Assembly (NCBI RefSeq): GCF_011299575.1
Contig: NZ_CP049863.1
Span: 1,054,001 to 1,118,000 of the forward strand
DNA from: Leucobacter viscericola
GTDB lineage: Bacteria; Actinomycetota; Actinomycetes; Actinomycetales; Microbacteriaceae
Direction: 5' to 3'
DNA length: 64,000 nucleotides
Part shown: positions 46,501 to 53,861 of the stretch, in pieces
Layout: every line of letters begins with the position of its first letter
How positions within the stretch are numbered: position 1 is the first letter of the stretch
Notes under the pieces: generated by a model
Databases searched by the model: none
The model's input: the letters and a program-made list of their open reading frames with translations, nothing else
What the model was told of the DNA's origin: nothing
Translations under genes and position numbers: made by a program

Positions 46501-47244
46501 GACTTCACCAACACCGCGCAGGCGGTCGTTGACGAGTACATCGCCGCGGCCGAACAGAAGTGGGGTCAGCAGTCCTCCGTCGTCATGCTGCTGCCGCACG
46601 GCTACGAGGGCCAGGGTCCGGATCACTCGTCCGCACGCATCGAGCGTTTCCTGCAGATGTGCGCCGAAGACAACATGATCGTTGCCCGTCCCTCGACACC
46701 GGCGAACTACTTCCACCTGCTGCGCAGGCAGGCCTACGCTCGCCCGCGCAAGCCGCTCATCGTGTTCACACCGAAGTCGATGCTTCGCCTGCGCGGCGCA
46801 ACGTCAAACGTCGAAGACTTCACCAACGGCACCTTCCAGCCGGTGCTCGATGATCCGAAGGTTCTCGACCAAGCGGCCGTTGAGCGCGTGATCCTGGTGT
46901 CGGGCAAGACCTACTACGATCTGCGGGTTGCGCTCGACAAGAACCCGGATCCTCGTATCGCCCTCGTTCGGGTCGAGCAGTTCTACCCGATCCCGGCTCC
47001 GCAGCTGGGTCGAGTGCTTGCACAGTACTCGGGTGCAGAACTCGTTTGGGTGCAAGACGAACCGGAGAACCAGGGAGCCTGGCCGTTCATCTCACTTGAG
47101 CTGTCAAAGCACCTCGCAAACGATCGCATTCGTGTGGTGTCTCGTGCGGCCTCTGCAGCTCCGTCGACCGGTTCCGCAAAGGTTCACGCTGTGGAGCAAG
47201 AGACGCTCATTGCCGAGGCGCTCAACTTCGACACCGGCGCGTAG
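43510..47244 (+). CDS. kgd: Multifunctional 2-oxoglutarate decarboxylase/dehydrogenase E1-E2 (Kgd/OdhA type)
   Basis: 1,244 residues from TTG 43510, chosen because AGAGGAAG lies 5 nt upstream; ATG 43489 has poor spacing. Order: N-terminal E1 segment (FGANAWLVDDLWKQYQVDKNSVDQSWW), Pro/Ala linker (about 55-115), an E2 acyltransferase domain without a lipoyl domain (about 120-350; TYDHRVIQGAGSGEFL), then the thiamine-diphosphate E1 domains (HRGRLNVLSNI, GDAAMAGQGIVYETMQMSQL, NNQVGFTT, CYRRRGHNEGDDPS) and the C-terminal transketolase part. Actinobacterial architecture for the TCA-cycle step 2-oxoglutarate to succinyl-CoA; GarA/OdhI inhibition is known in relatives. Confidence 0.97.
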   Translation: MAERTETSDQAGSAEDFGANAWLVDDLWKQYQVDKNSVDQSWWPILEQYAASPGPSDPVASFPASPATSASAPVAASAPPATSPITTPAQPARTTNVAPRPAPIPADAPRSPRRAAPETAPISIVEDSVTPLRGMARSLSKNMDMSLTVPTATSVRTVPAKLLIDNRIVINNHLRRSRGGKVSFTHLIGWALIQTLKEFPSQNVSYADIDGKPSIIAHASIGLGIAIDVPKPDGSRSLLVPSIKQAESLDFNEFLAAYEDLVKRARDNKLGADDFQGTTISLTNPGGIGTVHSVPRLMQGQGSIIGAGALEYPAEFQGSSDDVLTNLGIGKTITLTSTYDHRVIQGAGSGEFLKHVHERLIGGHNFYEDIFAALRIPYKPVQWASDIHVDISGAIDKSARVQELINAFRVRGHLMADIDPLEYRQRTHPDLEIESHGLTFWDLDREFVTGGIGGKRTMKLRDILGVLRDSYCRKIGVEYMHIQDPAQRKWMREQLEVPYQKPSHDEQLRILEKLNEAEAFETFLQTKYVGQKRFSLEGGESVIPLLDAMLIDAAEDGVDSVDIGMAHRGRLNVLSNIAGKTYGQIFREFEGAQATKSGSGDVKYHLGTTGVFTAPNGTQVPVHLAANPSHLETVNGVLEGIVRAKQDLKPIGSFTTLPVLIHGDAAMAGQGIVYETMQMSQLRGYRTGGTIHIIINNQVGFTTLPSDSRSAVYSSDVGKVVQAPIFHVNGDDPESVVRVARLAYEFRQRFHVDVIVDLVCYRRRGHNEGDDPSMTQPLMTDLIEAKRSTRRLFTSSLVGRGDITEEEYEKSKQDFQARLEVAFQETHVAQTGAIPVIDQSGIGEVKEVGGPGPAPLLTAVDQTVIERIGDAFANKPEGFTVHPKLQQLLNKRADMSREGGIDWGFGELLALGSLLMEGTAVRFAGQDARRGTFAQRHAVFHDRKNGQEWIPLLNLSEEQARFWIYDSLLSEYAALAYEYGYSLQREDALVLWEAQFGDFTNTAQAVVDEYIAAAEQKWGQQSSVVMLLPHGYEGQGPDHSSARIERFLQMCAEDNMIVARPSTPANYFHLLRRQAYARPRKPLIVFTPKSMLRLRGATSNVEDFTNGTFQPVLDDPKVLDQAAVERVILVSGKTYYDLRVALDKNPDPRIALVRVEQFYPIPAPQLGRVLAQYSGAELVWVQDEPENQGAWPFISLELSKHLANDRIRVVSRAASAAPSTGSAKVHAVEQETLIAEALNFDTGA

Positions 47245-47256
47245 GCCAGGACTCTG

Positions 47257-48009
47257 GTGCAGCCGCCATCGCTCATGAGCCCATCGCACGCCCCCAATAT
47301 CGGGGGGATCGCCGAGCGCATTGCCTCAGCGATCTCGATGGGCATGCTCAGCGTGGGCGAGCGGCTGCCACCGGAGGCCGAACTTGCGAATCAGTTCGGG
47401 GTCGCGGTTGCGACGCTCAGAAAGGCGCTCGCGGAGCTGCGGGCCGAGGGGATCGTCGAGACACGACGGGGCCGCAACGGTGGCACCTTTGTTGTGCTGC
47501 CACCGTTCCCCTCCAACGACGAGCTGCAGGCTTCACTCAAGCGCACAAGTCTGGTCGCCCTGCGCGACTTCTTTGATGAGCACGCAGCCGTTTCAGGTAT
47601 GGCCTCCCGCCTCGCGGCGGAGCGCACTCCCCCAACGAACAGCACTCGCTTGGCAGAGTTCGCGTTTCAGGCGCGCGAAGCTCGCAGTGTTCGTGATCGA
47701 TCGATGGCAGACAGCCGCTTCCACTTTGAGATCGCCGTGCTCAGCCAATCGCAGCGCCTACTGACCTCCGAGCAGCGCCTGCAGTCTGAGCTCTCGCCGT
47801 TTCTCTGGTGCGACGCGATTTGCTCAGCTTCGCCGCAGCACGCCTTCACGCAGCACCTCGCCATTGTTATGGCGGTCGAGCAGCAGCAACCCGATGAGGC
47901 CCAGCGCCTCGCTGTTGAGCACGTCAGGGGCAACATGAGGCTGATTATTGATGGCAAGCTCGCGCTCCATCGAGGGTCTCGCCCGGCAGCGATGGAGACC
48001 GCACTATGA
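47257..48009 (+). CDS. GntR/FadR-type transcriptional regulator
   Basis: 250 residues: winged helix (IAERIASAISMGMLSVGERLPPEAELANQFGVAVATLRKALAELRAEGIVETRRGRNGGTFV, about 17-78) and a helical FCD-like effector domain (LVALRDFFDEHAAVSGMASRLAAER ... FHFEIAVLSQSQRL ... EHVRGNMRLII). GTG start with AGGA 5 nt before. Its stop overlaps the start of a Cache-like gene (ATGA), so the two are made together. Effector unknown. Confidence 0.88.
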   Translation: MQPPSLMSPSHAPNIGGIAERIASAISMGMLSVGERLPPEAELANQFGVAVATLRKALAELRAEGIVETRRGRNGGTFVVLPPFPSNDELQASLKRTSLVALRDFFDEHAAVSGMASRLAAERTPPTNSTRLAEFAFQAREARSVRDRSMADSRFHFEIAVLSQSQRLLTSEQRLQSELSPFLWCDAICSASPQHAFTQHLAIVMAVEQQQPDEAQRLAVEHVRGNMRLIIDGKLALHRGSRPAAMETAL

Positions 48010-48713
48010 CGGCGCCAATGGCCGTGCAGCGCACGCTCGAACAGCTCGAGAGCTGGTTCGCTGAGCGCTTTAGCCACCTCGATGCACTGCACGACGAGCT
48101 ACTCGGTTTTCTGCGGCGCGATTCCGCGGGCATTCTTGACCTCAGTGAGTCAGTTCGTCGCAAATTGAAGACCGTGGCAACACGCTTCCTCGCCGAAAAC
48201 GACTCCATCGACGGCTGCGGTTTGATCCTTGCCCACTCCGCCCTGGGCACCGAAAACGGTCACCTTGAGTGGTGGGTTCGCGAAGACGAATCCCGTTTCG
48301 CGAGGTACTCCTTTGGGGTGGTGCCGGGTGCCGACAGGTACTACGACTACGACCACCATCAGTGGTTCATTCGCGCGTTCCAGGAGGGCGAGCCGGCGCT
48401 TGTTGGCCCCTACATCGATTATTTGGGTGTCGAATCGTACGTGATGACCTTTGCCGTTCCGGCAGAGGTTGACGGGCAGCGCATGGGCGTTGTCGGCAAC
48501 GACATCCAGGTGGAAGATCTGGAGCGCGCACTGCTCCCCACCCTCGTGGATTGTGCGGTTGACGTGGCGCTCGTGAGCGGCCACGGCACCGTCATCTGCA
48601 GTAACTCCTCGAAGTTCTTGCCTGGCGACTGGGTGTCACCCGACACCGAGGGATTCGCGCGGGTATCCCTGCAGTGTCCCTCGAACGAACTGCAGTTGCT
48701 CTACGCCGTCTAG
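48006..48713 (+). CDS. Soluble Cache/PDC-like sensor protein
   Basis: 235 residues with no signal peptide or membrane helix. A helical start (TLEQLESWFAERFSHLDALHDELLGFL) precedes a Cache/PDC-like fold: CGLILAHSALGTENGHLEWWVREDE, YDYDHHQWFIRAFQEGEPALVGPYIDYLGVESYVMTFAVPAEVDGQRMGVVGNDIQVEDLE, the usual ligand-pocket segment of dCache domains. It is translationally coupled to the GntR regulator. I infer a cytosolic ligand sensor or co-regulator; the ligand may be an amino or organic acid by family analogy. Confidence 0.72.
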   Translation: MTAPMAVQRTLEQLESWFAERFSHLDALHDELLGFLRRDSAGILDLSESVRRKLKTVATRFLAENDSIDGCGLILAHSALGTENGHLEWWVREDESRFARYSFGVVPGADRYYDYDHHQWFIRAFQEGEPALVGPYIDYLGVESYVMTFAVPAEVDGQRMGVVGNDIQVEDLERALLPTLVDCAVDVALVSGHGTVICSNSSKFLPGDWVSPDTEGFARVSLQCPSNELQLLYAV

Positions 48714-48735
48714 CCAGCTCGGGTTTCGAGCCGAG

Positions 48736-50394
48736 TCAGCCGCGCATTTCGATCGCGATCTGTGACGCGTCAAGATTTGCGAGTTCTTTGGCGAGCACCT
48801 CAGCGTCGAAGATACCGTTGTCACGCGCGTCGAGAAGCGCCGCCCGCTGCGCTTTGAGCACCTCGAGCCGGTACCGCTTTTCGGCAGAGAACCGCTCCAT
48901 CTTGGGACTGTCTTCGGAATGCACCGGCTTCGGGATGTCACTCACGCAGGATCGCATCAGTTCGTAAATCTCGGTTCGCTCACTGTCCAGCTGGGTACTC
49001 GTAGCCGAGTCGTCAACTGCTGGAGCAATCTTTCGCAGCAGGGGTCCCACGGTTCCGCCCTGAATGAGGAGCGAGAGCAGCGCGACCGCAAAGGCAATAA
49101 GCACGAGTACCGAGCGCTGCGGGGTCTCTGGCGGGAGCGTCTGCGCCGCGGCAACGGTAACGGCACCGCGCATGCCCGCCCACACGACGGCAGTGCCGTC
49201 CCTCCAGCCAAGCGGTGCGCGCAAGAAGTAGTCCATGTCAGCGATGCCCCGTCGAACACGACGGATGAACCTGTCCAGGTCCTTCTCCGAGACCTGCCGC
49301 CCCTTCGCAGCAAACTTCTCGAGCGTCTCCTGTCGACCCTCACTCGTCTCAACCTTCTGGCCGAAGCTCTGCAGCTGGTCTTGACGCTCCGCTCCCCTGC
49401 GGGCACGTCGCGACAGCCCCTGGAGCAGCGGAGCAACGTAGGCCGCACGGACAATAATCGTCAGCAGGAGTGCGCCCAACGCAATCAGAATGGCGGGGGC
49501 AACACCCGCGTGATCCGCTTGCACGCTCATCACAATGGATCGAATCTGCAGGCCCATCGTCAGAAAAACGACACCCTCGAGCACGAGCTCGACCGTTCGC
49601 CAGTTTTGGGAATCGGAGAGGCGGTTCTGCGCCGAGATGATGCGTGGTGCCCTGATCCCGGTCACCAGCCCGGCAACAACGGCCGCAACCAGCCCCGAGC
49701 CGCCAAGCAGTTCGGTCGGCACCGAAGCCACAAACGGCACCGCAAACGAAATGACCGTGTTGACGGTCGCGTCGGTCACGCGCTTGCGAACGACGAGATT
49801 CAGCCAACCGGCCACACCACCTATGACCACGGCGACCACGACGGAGTAGGAGAAGGTACCGACTGTGCCCCAGAACGAGAATGATGCGGCGGCAGCCACA
49901 ATTGCGGTGCGAAGCAGCACCAGGGCAGTCGCGTCGTTCAGTAGGCTCTCGCCCTCAAGAATCGCGACCACACGCTTCGACACCGAGGTACGCTTCACGA
50001 TCGAGGTTGCCACAGCGTCGGTCGGGCTGACGATGGCGCCGAGCGCGACTCCCCAGGCGAAGCCGAGGCCCGGGATCACCAGCATAAAAAAGAGCCCGAG
50101 CACCAGCGAGGTGCCGACAACCAGCACAATCGAGAGTCCGCTGATCGCAGCGAACTCTCGCCTGAAGTTCATGGCCGGCATCGACACGGCCGCCGAGTAG
50201 AGCAGCGGCGGCAGTACACCCGCGAGGATCCACTCGGGATCGATCTCGACGTCGGCGAATAACGGCAGAAAACTCGCGCCAACCCCCACCGCAACCAGAA
50301 TGAGTGGCGCCGCGATACCGAGCCGCGGGCCAAACACGGTCGCAGCGGCAATGACCAACAGGGCCGAAACAAGTACAAACAGCAGCTCATCCAC
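48736..50394 (-). CDS. Na+/H+ antiporter (CPA1/NhaP family)
   Basis: 552 residues. About 12 membrane helices in the first 420 residues with the CPA1 core GVALGAIVSPTDAVATSIVKR and ILEGESLLNDATALVLLRTAIV, followed by a cytoplasmic tail of about 130 residues containing charged helices. A hydrophilic loop of about 80 residues (RRARRGAERQDQLQSFGQKVETSEGRQ) lies before the last helices. Exports Na+ (or K+) in exchange for H+. A terminator-like repeat separates it from prs upstream. Confidence 0.94.
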   Translation of the reverse strand: MDELLFVLVSALLVIAAATVFGPRLGIAAPLILVAVGVGASFLPLFADVEIDPEWILAGVLPPLLYSAAVSMPAMNFRREFAAISGLSIVLVVGTSLVLGLFFMLVIPGLGFAWGVALGAIVSPTDAVATSIVKRTSVSKRVVAILEGESLLNDATALVLLRTAIVAAAASFSFWGTVGTFSYSVVVAVVIGGVAGWLNLVVRKRVTDATVNTVISFAVPFVASVPTELLGGSGLVAAVVAGLVTGIRAPRIISAQNRLSDSQNWRTVELVLEGVVFLTMGLQIRSIVMSVQADHAGVAPAILIALGALLLTIIVRAAYVAPLLQGLSRRARRGAERQDQLQSFGQKVETSEGRQETLEKFAAKGRQVSEKDLDRFIRRVRRGIADMDYFLRAPLGWRDGTAVVWAGMRGAVTVAAAQTLPPETPQRSVLVLIAFAVALLSLLIQGGTVGPLLRKIAPAVDDSATSTQLDSERTEIYELMRSCVSDIPKPVHSEDSPKMERFSAEKRYRLEVLKAQRAALLDARDNGIFDAEVLAKELANLDASQIAIEMRG

Positions 50395-50434
50395 TCGTCT
50401 ATCCTTCCAGACGCGGGCGACCTTGAATCCCGCT

Positions 50435-50503
50435 GCGACGAGTGCCCAGATAAATAACGAAAGGCCCCCAAACCAACGCGTGGTTTTGGAGGCCTCTCGT
50501 CGC
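50435..50503. repeat. Hairpin after prs, GACGAG-type repeat (copy 2)
   Basis: Outer arms GCGACGAG (50435-50442) and CTCGTCGC (50496-50503); the inner stem on the minus strand is GGCCTCCAAAACC ... GGTTTGGGGGCC followed by TTTCGTTATTTAT, which would make a rho-independent terminator for prs. The segment 50437-50501 parallels 1548-1593: GAGTGCCCA, CCAACGCGTGGTTTT and GCCTCTCGTC occur in the same order. Confidence 0.75.
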
Positions 50504-50532
50504 TAAGCTGGACGCTCGCAGTTCAAAGCTGG

Positions 50533-51510
50533 TTAAGCTGCGCCCTCAAACATCGAGGTCACGGAGCCGTCTTCGAAGACCTCGTGGATGGCCTTTGCGA
50601 GCAGCGGGGCGATCGGCAGCACGGTCAGCTTCTCGAAGCGCTTCTCGGGGCCAACCGGCAGCGTGTCGGTGACAACAACCTGGTCGATGAAGTCCTGAGA
50701 GAGGTACTCGGTTGCCTTGCCTGAGAAGATCGCGTGGGTGCACGCGATTGTTACGCCGCGGGCTCCGCTCTTCTTCAGGGCCTCAGCTGCCTTCGCAATG
50801 GTGCCGCCCGTGTCGATCATGTCGTCGACAACAACGCACCAGCGATCCTTCACGTCACCAACAATCTCGTGAACCGAAACCTGGTTCGGCACGAGAGGAT
50901 CGCGACGCTTGTGAATGATCGCAAGGGGTGCGCCGAGCTTGTCGCTCCAGATGTCGGCAACGCGCACGCGGCCCATATCGGGCGAGACAACGGTGAGGTC
51001 GTCGCGATCGATGGTCTTGCGGAAGTGCTCGAGCAGCACGGGCATGGCAAAGAGGTGGTCGACTGGGCCGTCGAAGAAGCCCTGGATCTGCGATGCGTGC
51101 AGGTCTACCGACATGATGCGGTGCGCGCCAGCTGCCTTGAAGAGGTCAGCGATGAGGCGCGCAGAGATGGGCTCGCGGCCGCGACCCTTCTTGTCTTGGC
51201 GGGAGTAGGGGTAGAACGGCGCCACGACGGTGATGCGCTTTGCCGAGGCACGCTTGAGCGCGTCAACCATAATGAGCTGCTCCATGAGCCACTCATTGAT
51301 CGGGAAGGTGTGCGACTGGATCACAAAAGCGTCGGATCCGCGTACGCTCTCGTCGAAGCGGGCGTACAGCTCACCGTTCGCAAACGTGCGCGCGTCGGTC
51401 GGAACAAGTTCGGCGCCGAGTTCGGCGGCCACCTGCTCGGCGAGCTCGGGGTACGCCCGGCCCGTAATCAACACGAGTTTCTTCTGCCCAGTCATCTCGA
51501 TGTTGCTCAT
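50533..51510 (-). CDS. prs: Ribose-phosphate pyrophosphokinase
   Basis: 325 residues. Makes PRPP from ribose 5-phosphate and ATP. Motifs: FANGELYARFDESVRG, the flexible catalytic region PYSRQDKKGRGREPISARL, MSVDLHASQIQGFF, and the PRPP-binding loop VVVDDMIDTGGTI. It follows glmU by 50 bp on the same strand, the usual glmU-prs order in Gram-positive bacteria, so UDP-GlcNAc and PRPP synthesis share a transcript. Confidence 0.98.
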   Translation of the reverse strand: MSNIEMTGQKKLVLITGRAYPELAEQVAAELGAELVPTDARTFANGELYARFDESVRGSDAFVIQSHTFPINEWLMEQLIMVDALKRASAKRITVVAPFYPYSRQDKKGRGREPISARLIADLFKAAGAHRIMSVDLHASQIQGFFDGPVDHLFAMPVLLEHFRKTIDRDDLTVVSPDMGRVRVADIWSDKLGAPLAIIHKRRDPLVPNQVSVHEIVGDVKDRWCVVVDDMIDTGGTIAKAAEALKKSGARGVTIACTHAIFSGKATEYLSQDFIDQVVVTDTLPVGPEKRFEKLTVLPIAPLLAKAIHEVFEDGSVTSMFEGAA

Positions 51511-51560
51511 CGGCGCCCGTTTCCCATCTCAGCTATTTTCACCGTGGTTGTGTGGAGTTA

Positions 51561-53003
51561 TTAGTGTTCGTCGTTGTTAGCTCGTTGTGCACGTTCGGCT
51601 GCGGCCGCGGTGCTGGTGCCGGGCCGATTCTCGGCGACCCAACCCTCAATATTGCGCTGCGGAGCAACACTCATGGCGAGGGATCCTGCCGGAACCGTCT
51701 TGCGAACCACCGTGCCCGCCGCCGTGTATGCACCATCTTCAATGGTAACCGGAGCGATGAGCACATTTTTCGACCCAACGCGCACTCCGTCGCCGACAAC
51801 GGTCAGGTGCTTCTTCACACCGTCGTAGTTTGCAAAGATCGTGCCCGCACCGATATTGGCATCAGCACCGATCTGAGCGTCCCCAACGTAGGAAAGGTGG
51901 GGCACCTTGCTGCCGTCGCCGATCTTTGCGTTTTTTGCCTCGACAAAGGCGCCCAGCTTGCCACCCTCTCCGAGCTCGGTGCCCGGGCGAATGTAGCTGA
52001 ACGGCCCCACCTGCGAGTTTGCAGCGAACACCGCGAGTGTGGCCTCACTGCGGCGAATGTGCACGCCCTCGCCGACCTCGCAGTCGACCAGCGTTGTGTC
52101 GGGCCCGATGATGGCTCCCGTTGCAATCGAGGTCGCACCGTGCAGATAGGTGCCGGGCAGGATCTCGGTATCGGGTTGGATCGAAACGTCAGCGTCGATC
52201 CACGTTGTGGTCGGATCCTGGATCGTCACGCCCGCGCGCTGGTGATCGCGCACGATTCGTGCATTGAGCTCGCGTCCCGCATCAGCAAGCTGCACGCGAT
52301 CGTTTACGCCTGCAATGAGCCACGGATCGTTCGTCGCAACCGCTTCAACACGGCCACCACTCGCAAGGATGCGCGCGGCTGCGTCGGTCAAGTATTTTTC
52401 GGCCTGGGCGTTGTTCGTGTCGATCTCGGAGAGCGCACGCTCAATGTCGCGGCGCGCAAAAACGTAGATTCCGCCGTTGATCTCGGTGATGCGGCGTTGC
52501 GCCTCACTCGCGTCCTTCTCCTCGACGATGCCGGTGACGGCGCCCTCGGAGTCGCGCAGAATGCGTCCGAGCCCGGTCGGGTTGTCGTAGATCGCGGAGA
52601 GCATCGTCATTGCCCTGCCGTCTTCGAGGTGGCCCTTCACGAGTCGATCGATCGTTGCGGCGTCAATGAGCGGAACGTCGCCCGAGAGCACAACGACGGA
52701 ACCGTCGAAATCGGCGGGGAGAGCGGCCAGTGCCTGCTCAACCGCGCGACCGGTGCCGGGCACCTCGTCTTGGCCGACCATAACGGTGTCTGGTGCGTGA
52801 TCGAGGATCGCCTCGGTAACGCGCTCTCGCTCGTGCCGCACAACCGCGATCACCTGCTGCGGTGAGACCGCGGCCGCAGTGTCGAGCACGTGAGCGATGA
52901 GCGAGCGTCCGCCGATGCGATGCAGCACCTTCGGAAGCGAAGATTTCATGCGTGTTCCCTGCCCTGCTGCAAGGATCACAACCGCGAGTGAGCGTTCTGC
53001 CAT
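51561..53003 (-). CDS. glmU: Bifunctional GlcNAc-1-P uridyltransferase/GlcN-1-P acetyltransferase
   Basis: 480 residues. N-terminal nucleotidyltransferase (VVILAAGQGTRMKSSLPKVLHRIGG, VLSGDVPLI) and C-terminal left-handed beta-helix acetyltransferase with hexapeptide repeats (IGPDTTLVDCEVGEGVHIRRSEATLA ... VGSKNVLIAPVTIEDGAYTAAGTVV, EAKNAKIGDGSKVPHLSYVGDAQIG). Makes UDP-GlcNAc for the cell wall. It precedes prs and lies downstream of tRNA-Gln and its terminator. The acidic/polar tail (AAAERAQRANNDEH) is dispensable-looking. Confidence 0.97.
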   Translation of the reverse strand: MAERSLAVVILAAGQGTRMKSSLPKVLHRIGGRSLIAHVLDTAAAVSPQQVIAVVRHERERVTEAILDHAPDTVMVGQDEVPGTGRAVEQALAALPADFDGSVVVLSGDVPLIDAATIDRLVKGHLEDGRAMTMLSAIYDNPTGLGRILRDSEGAVTGIVEEKDASEAQRRITEINGGIYVFARRDIERALSEIDTNNAQAEKYLTDAAARILASGGRVEAVATNDPWLIAGVNDRVQLADAGRELNARIVRDHQRAGVTIQDPTTTWIDADVSIQPDTEILPGTYLHGATSIATGAIIGPDTTLVDCEVGEGVHIRRSEATLAVFAANSQVGPFSYIRPGTELGEGGKLGAFVEAKNAKIGDGSKVPHLSYVGDAQIGADANIGAGTIFANYDGVKKHLTVVGDGVRVGSKNVLIAPVTIEDGAYTAAGTVVRKTVPAGSLAMSVAPQRNIEGWVAENRPGTSTAAAAERAQRANNDEH

Positions 53004-53126
53004 TTGAGCTTGCCTCTCTTAGGGTCCTACACCTTGCCGGAGCTCCCGTAATTCCCGCTCCTCGGCTCCCGACACACGGAGAAGCTGTGCTTCACAGTGT
53101 TCTGACAGCGCTTGTGAGCGCTGCAC

Positions 53127-53165
53127 GGAGCTGTTAAAAAGGGCGGAGCCCTTTTTAACAGCTCC
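53127..53165 (-). terminator. tRNA-Gln terminator (bidirectional)
   Basis: 17-bp arms 53127-53143 and 53149-53165 (GGAGCTGTTAAAAAGGG and its complement) plus one closing C-G pair over a GGA triloop; the A5/T5 tracts lie within the stem. It overlaps the last 4 nt of tRNA-Gln, so the hairpin and the mature tRNA acceptor end compete for the same bases. Confidence 0.8.
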
Positions 53166-53233
53166 GCCCCCAGGACTCGAACCTGGACCTAACAGCTCCA
53201 AAGGCTGTCGTGCTGCCATTACACCAAGGCGGA
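53162..53233 (-). tRNA. tRNA-Gln (anticodon TTG)
   Basis: 72 nt on the minus strand without encoded CCA. Acceptor TCCGCCT/GGGCGGA with discriminator G, D-arm with GGTGTAATGGCAGCAC, anticodon stem ACAGC/GCTGT enclosing CTTTGGA (anticodon TTG, Gln), T-arm CCAGG-TTCGAGT-CCTGG. The U1-A72 pair is typical of bacterial tRNA-Gln. Confidence 0.96.
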
Positions 53234-53312
53234 TCGTGCTGATATTGCACTCGTATAGTCTGCCAGATTCCAGGGGCTCGCGTGGACCACCCCGCACCCC
53301 GATAATAGAACA

Positions 53313-53852
53313 ATGAAACACGAGGACGAGGTCGACCGCATTATTGCCGACTGGAGCAGGGCGCGCCCCGACCTAGATCTTGCTCCGCTCTCGGTTTTCT
53401 CGCGCCTTTCGCGCATCGCAAAGCACCTCGACCGTGCCAGGGCGCACGCGTTCGAACGCTCAGGTTTGAGTTCCTGGGAGTTCGACGTGCTTGCGGTGCT
53501 GAGACGCGGCGGTGAGCCCTACCGGCAGAGCCCTAAGACACTCGTGCAGCAAACCATGGTGTCAAGCGGCACCATGACTAACCGAATCGACCGCATGGCC
53601 TCGCGCGATCTCGTGCGGCGACTTACCGACCCCAACGACGGGCGAGGTGTGCTCGTTGAGATGACCCAGCAGGGCCAAACCCTCGTCGACGCGGCTATGA
53701 CGCGCCTCAGCGACGCCGAAGAGCAGCTACTCGCGGGCCTCCCCCGCTCCGAGCGAGACAGACTCGCCGCGCTGCTCCGCCGCCTTGCCGCGAGCGTTGA
53801 CCGCTTCGAATCTCCGAGCACAGAACCGATCACACTGCCCACTCTGGACTAA
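53313..53852 (+). CDS. MarR family transcriptional regulator
   Basis: 179 residues with the MarR winged-helix core (LSSWEFDVLAVLRRGGEPYRQSPKTLVQQTMVSSGTMTNRIDRMASRDLVRRLTDPNDGRGVLVEMTQQGQTLVDAA, about 50-125) and flanking dimer helices. It ends 9 bp before the radical SAM gene and is the first gene of a tight same-strand run to 57313, so it probably controls the run. Ligand unknown. Confidence 0.92.
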   Translation: MKHEDEVDRIIADWSRARPDLDLAPLSVFSRLSRIAKHLDRARAHAFERSGLSSWEFDVLAVLRRGGEPYRQSPKTLVQQTMVSSGTMTNRIDRMASRDLVRRLTDPNDGRGVLVEMTQQGQTLVDAAMTRLSDAEEQLLAGLPRSERDRLAALLRRLAASVDRFESPSTEPITLPTLD

Positions 53853-53861
53853 CGTTTAGGT

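Noticed and set aside
44251..46716. 821-codon open frame on the minus strand opposite kgd
   Set aside because: It mirrors the kgd codons; long antisense frames are expected in high-GC DNA and it shows no recognisable domain.
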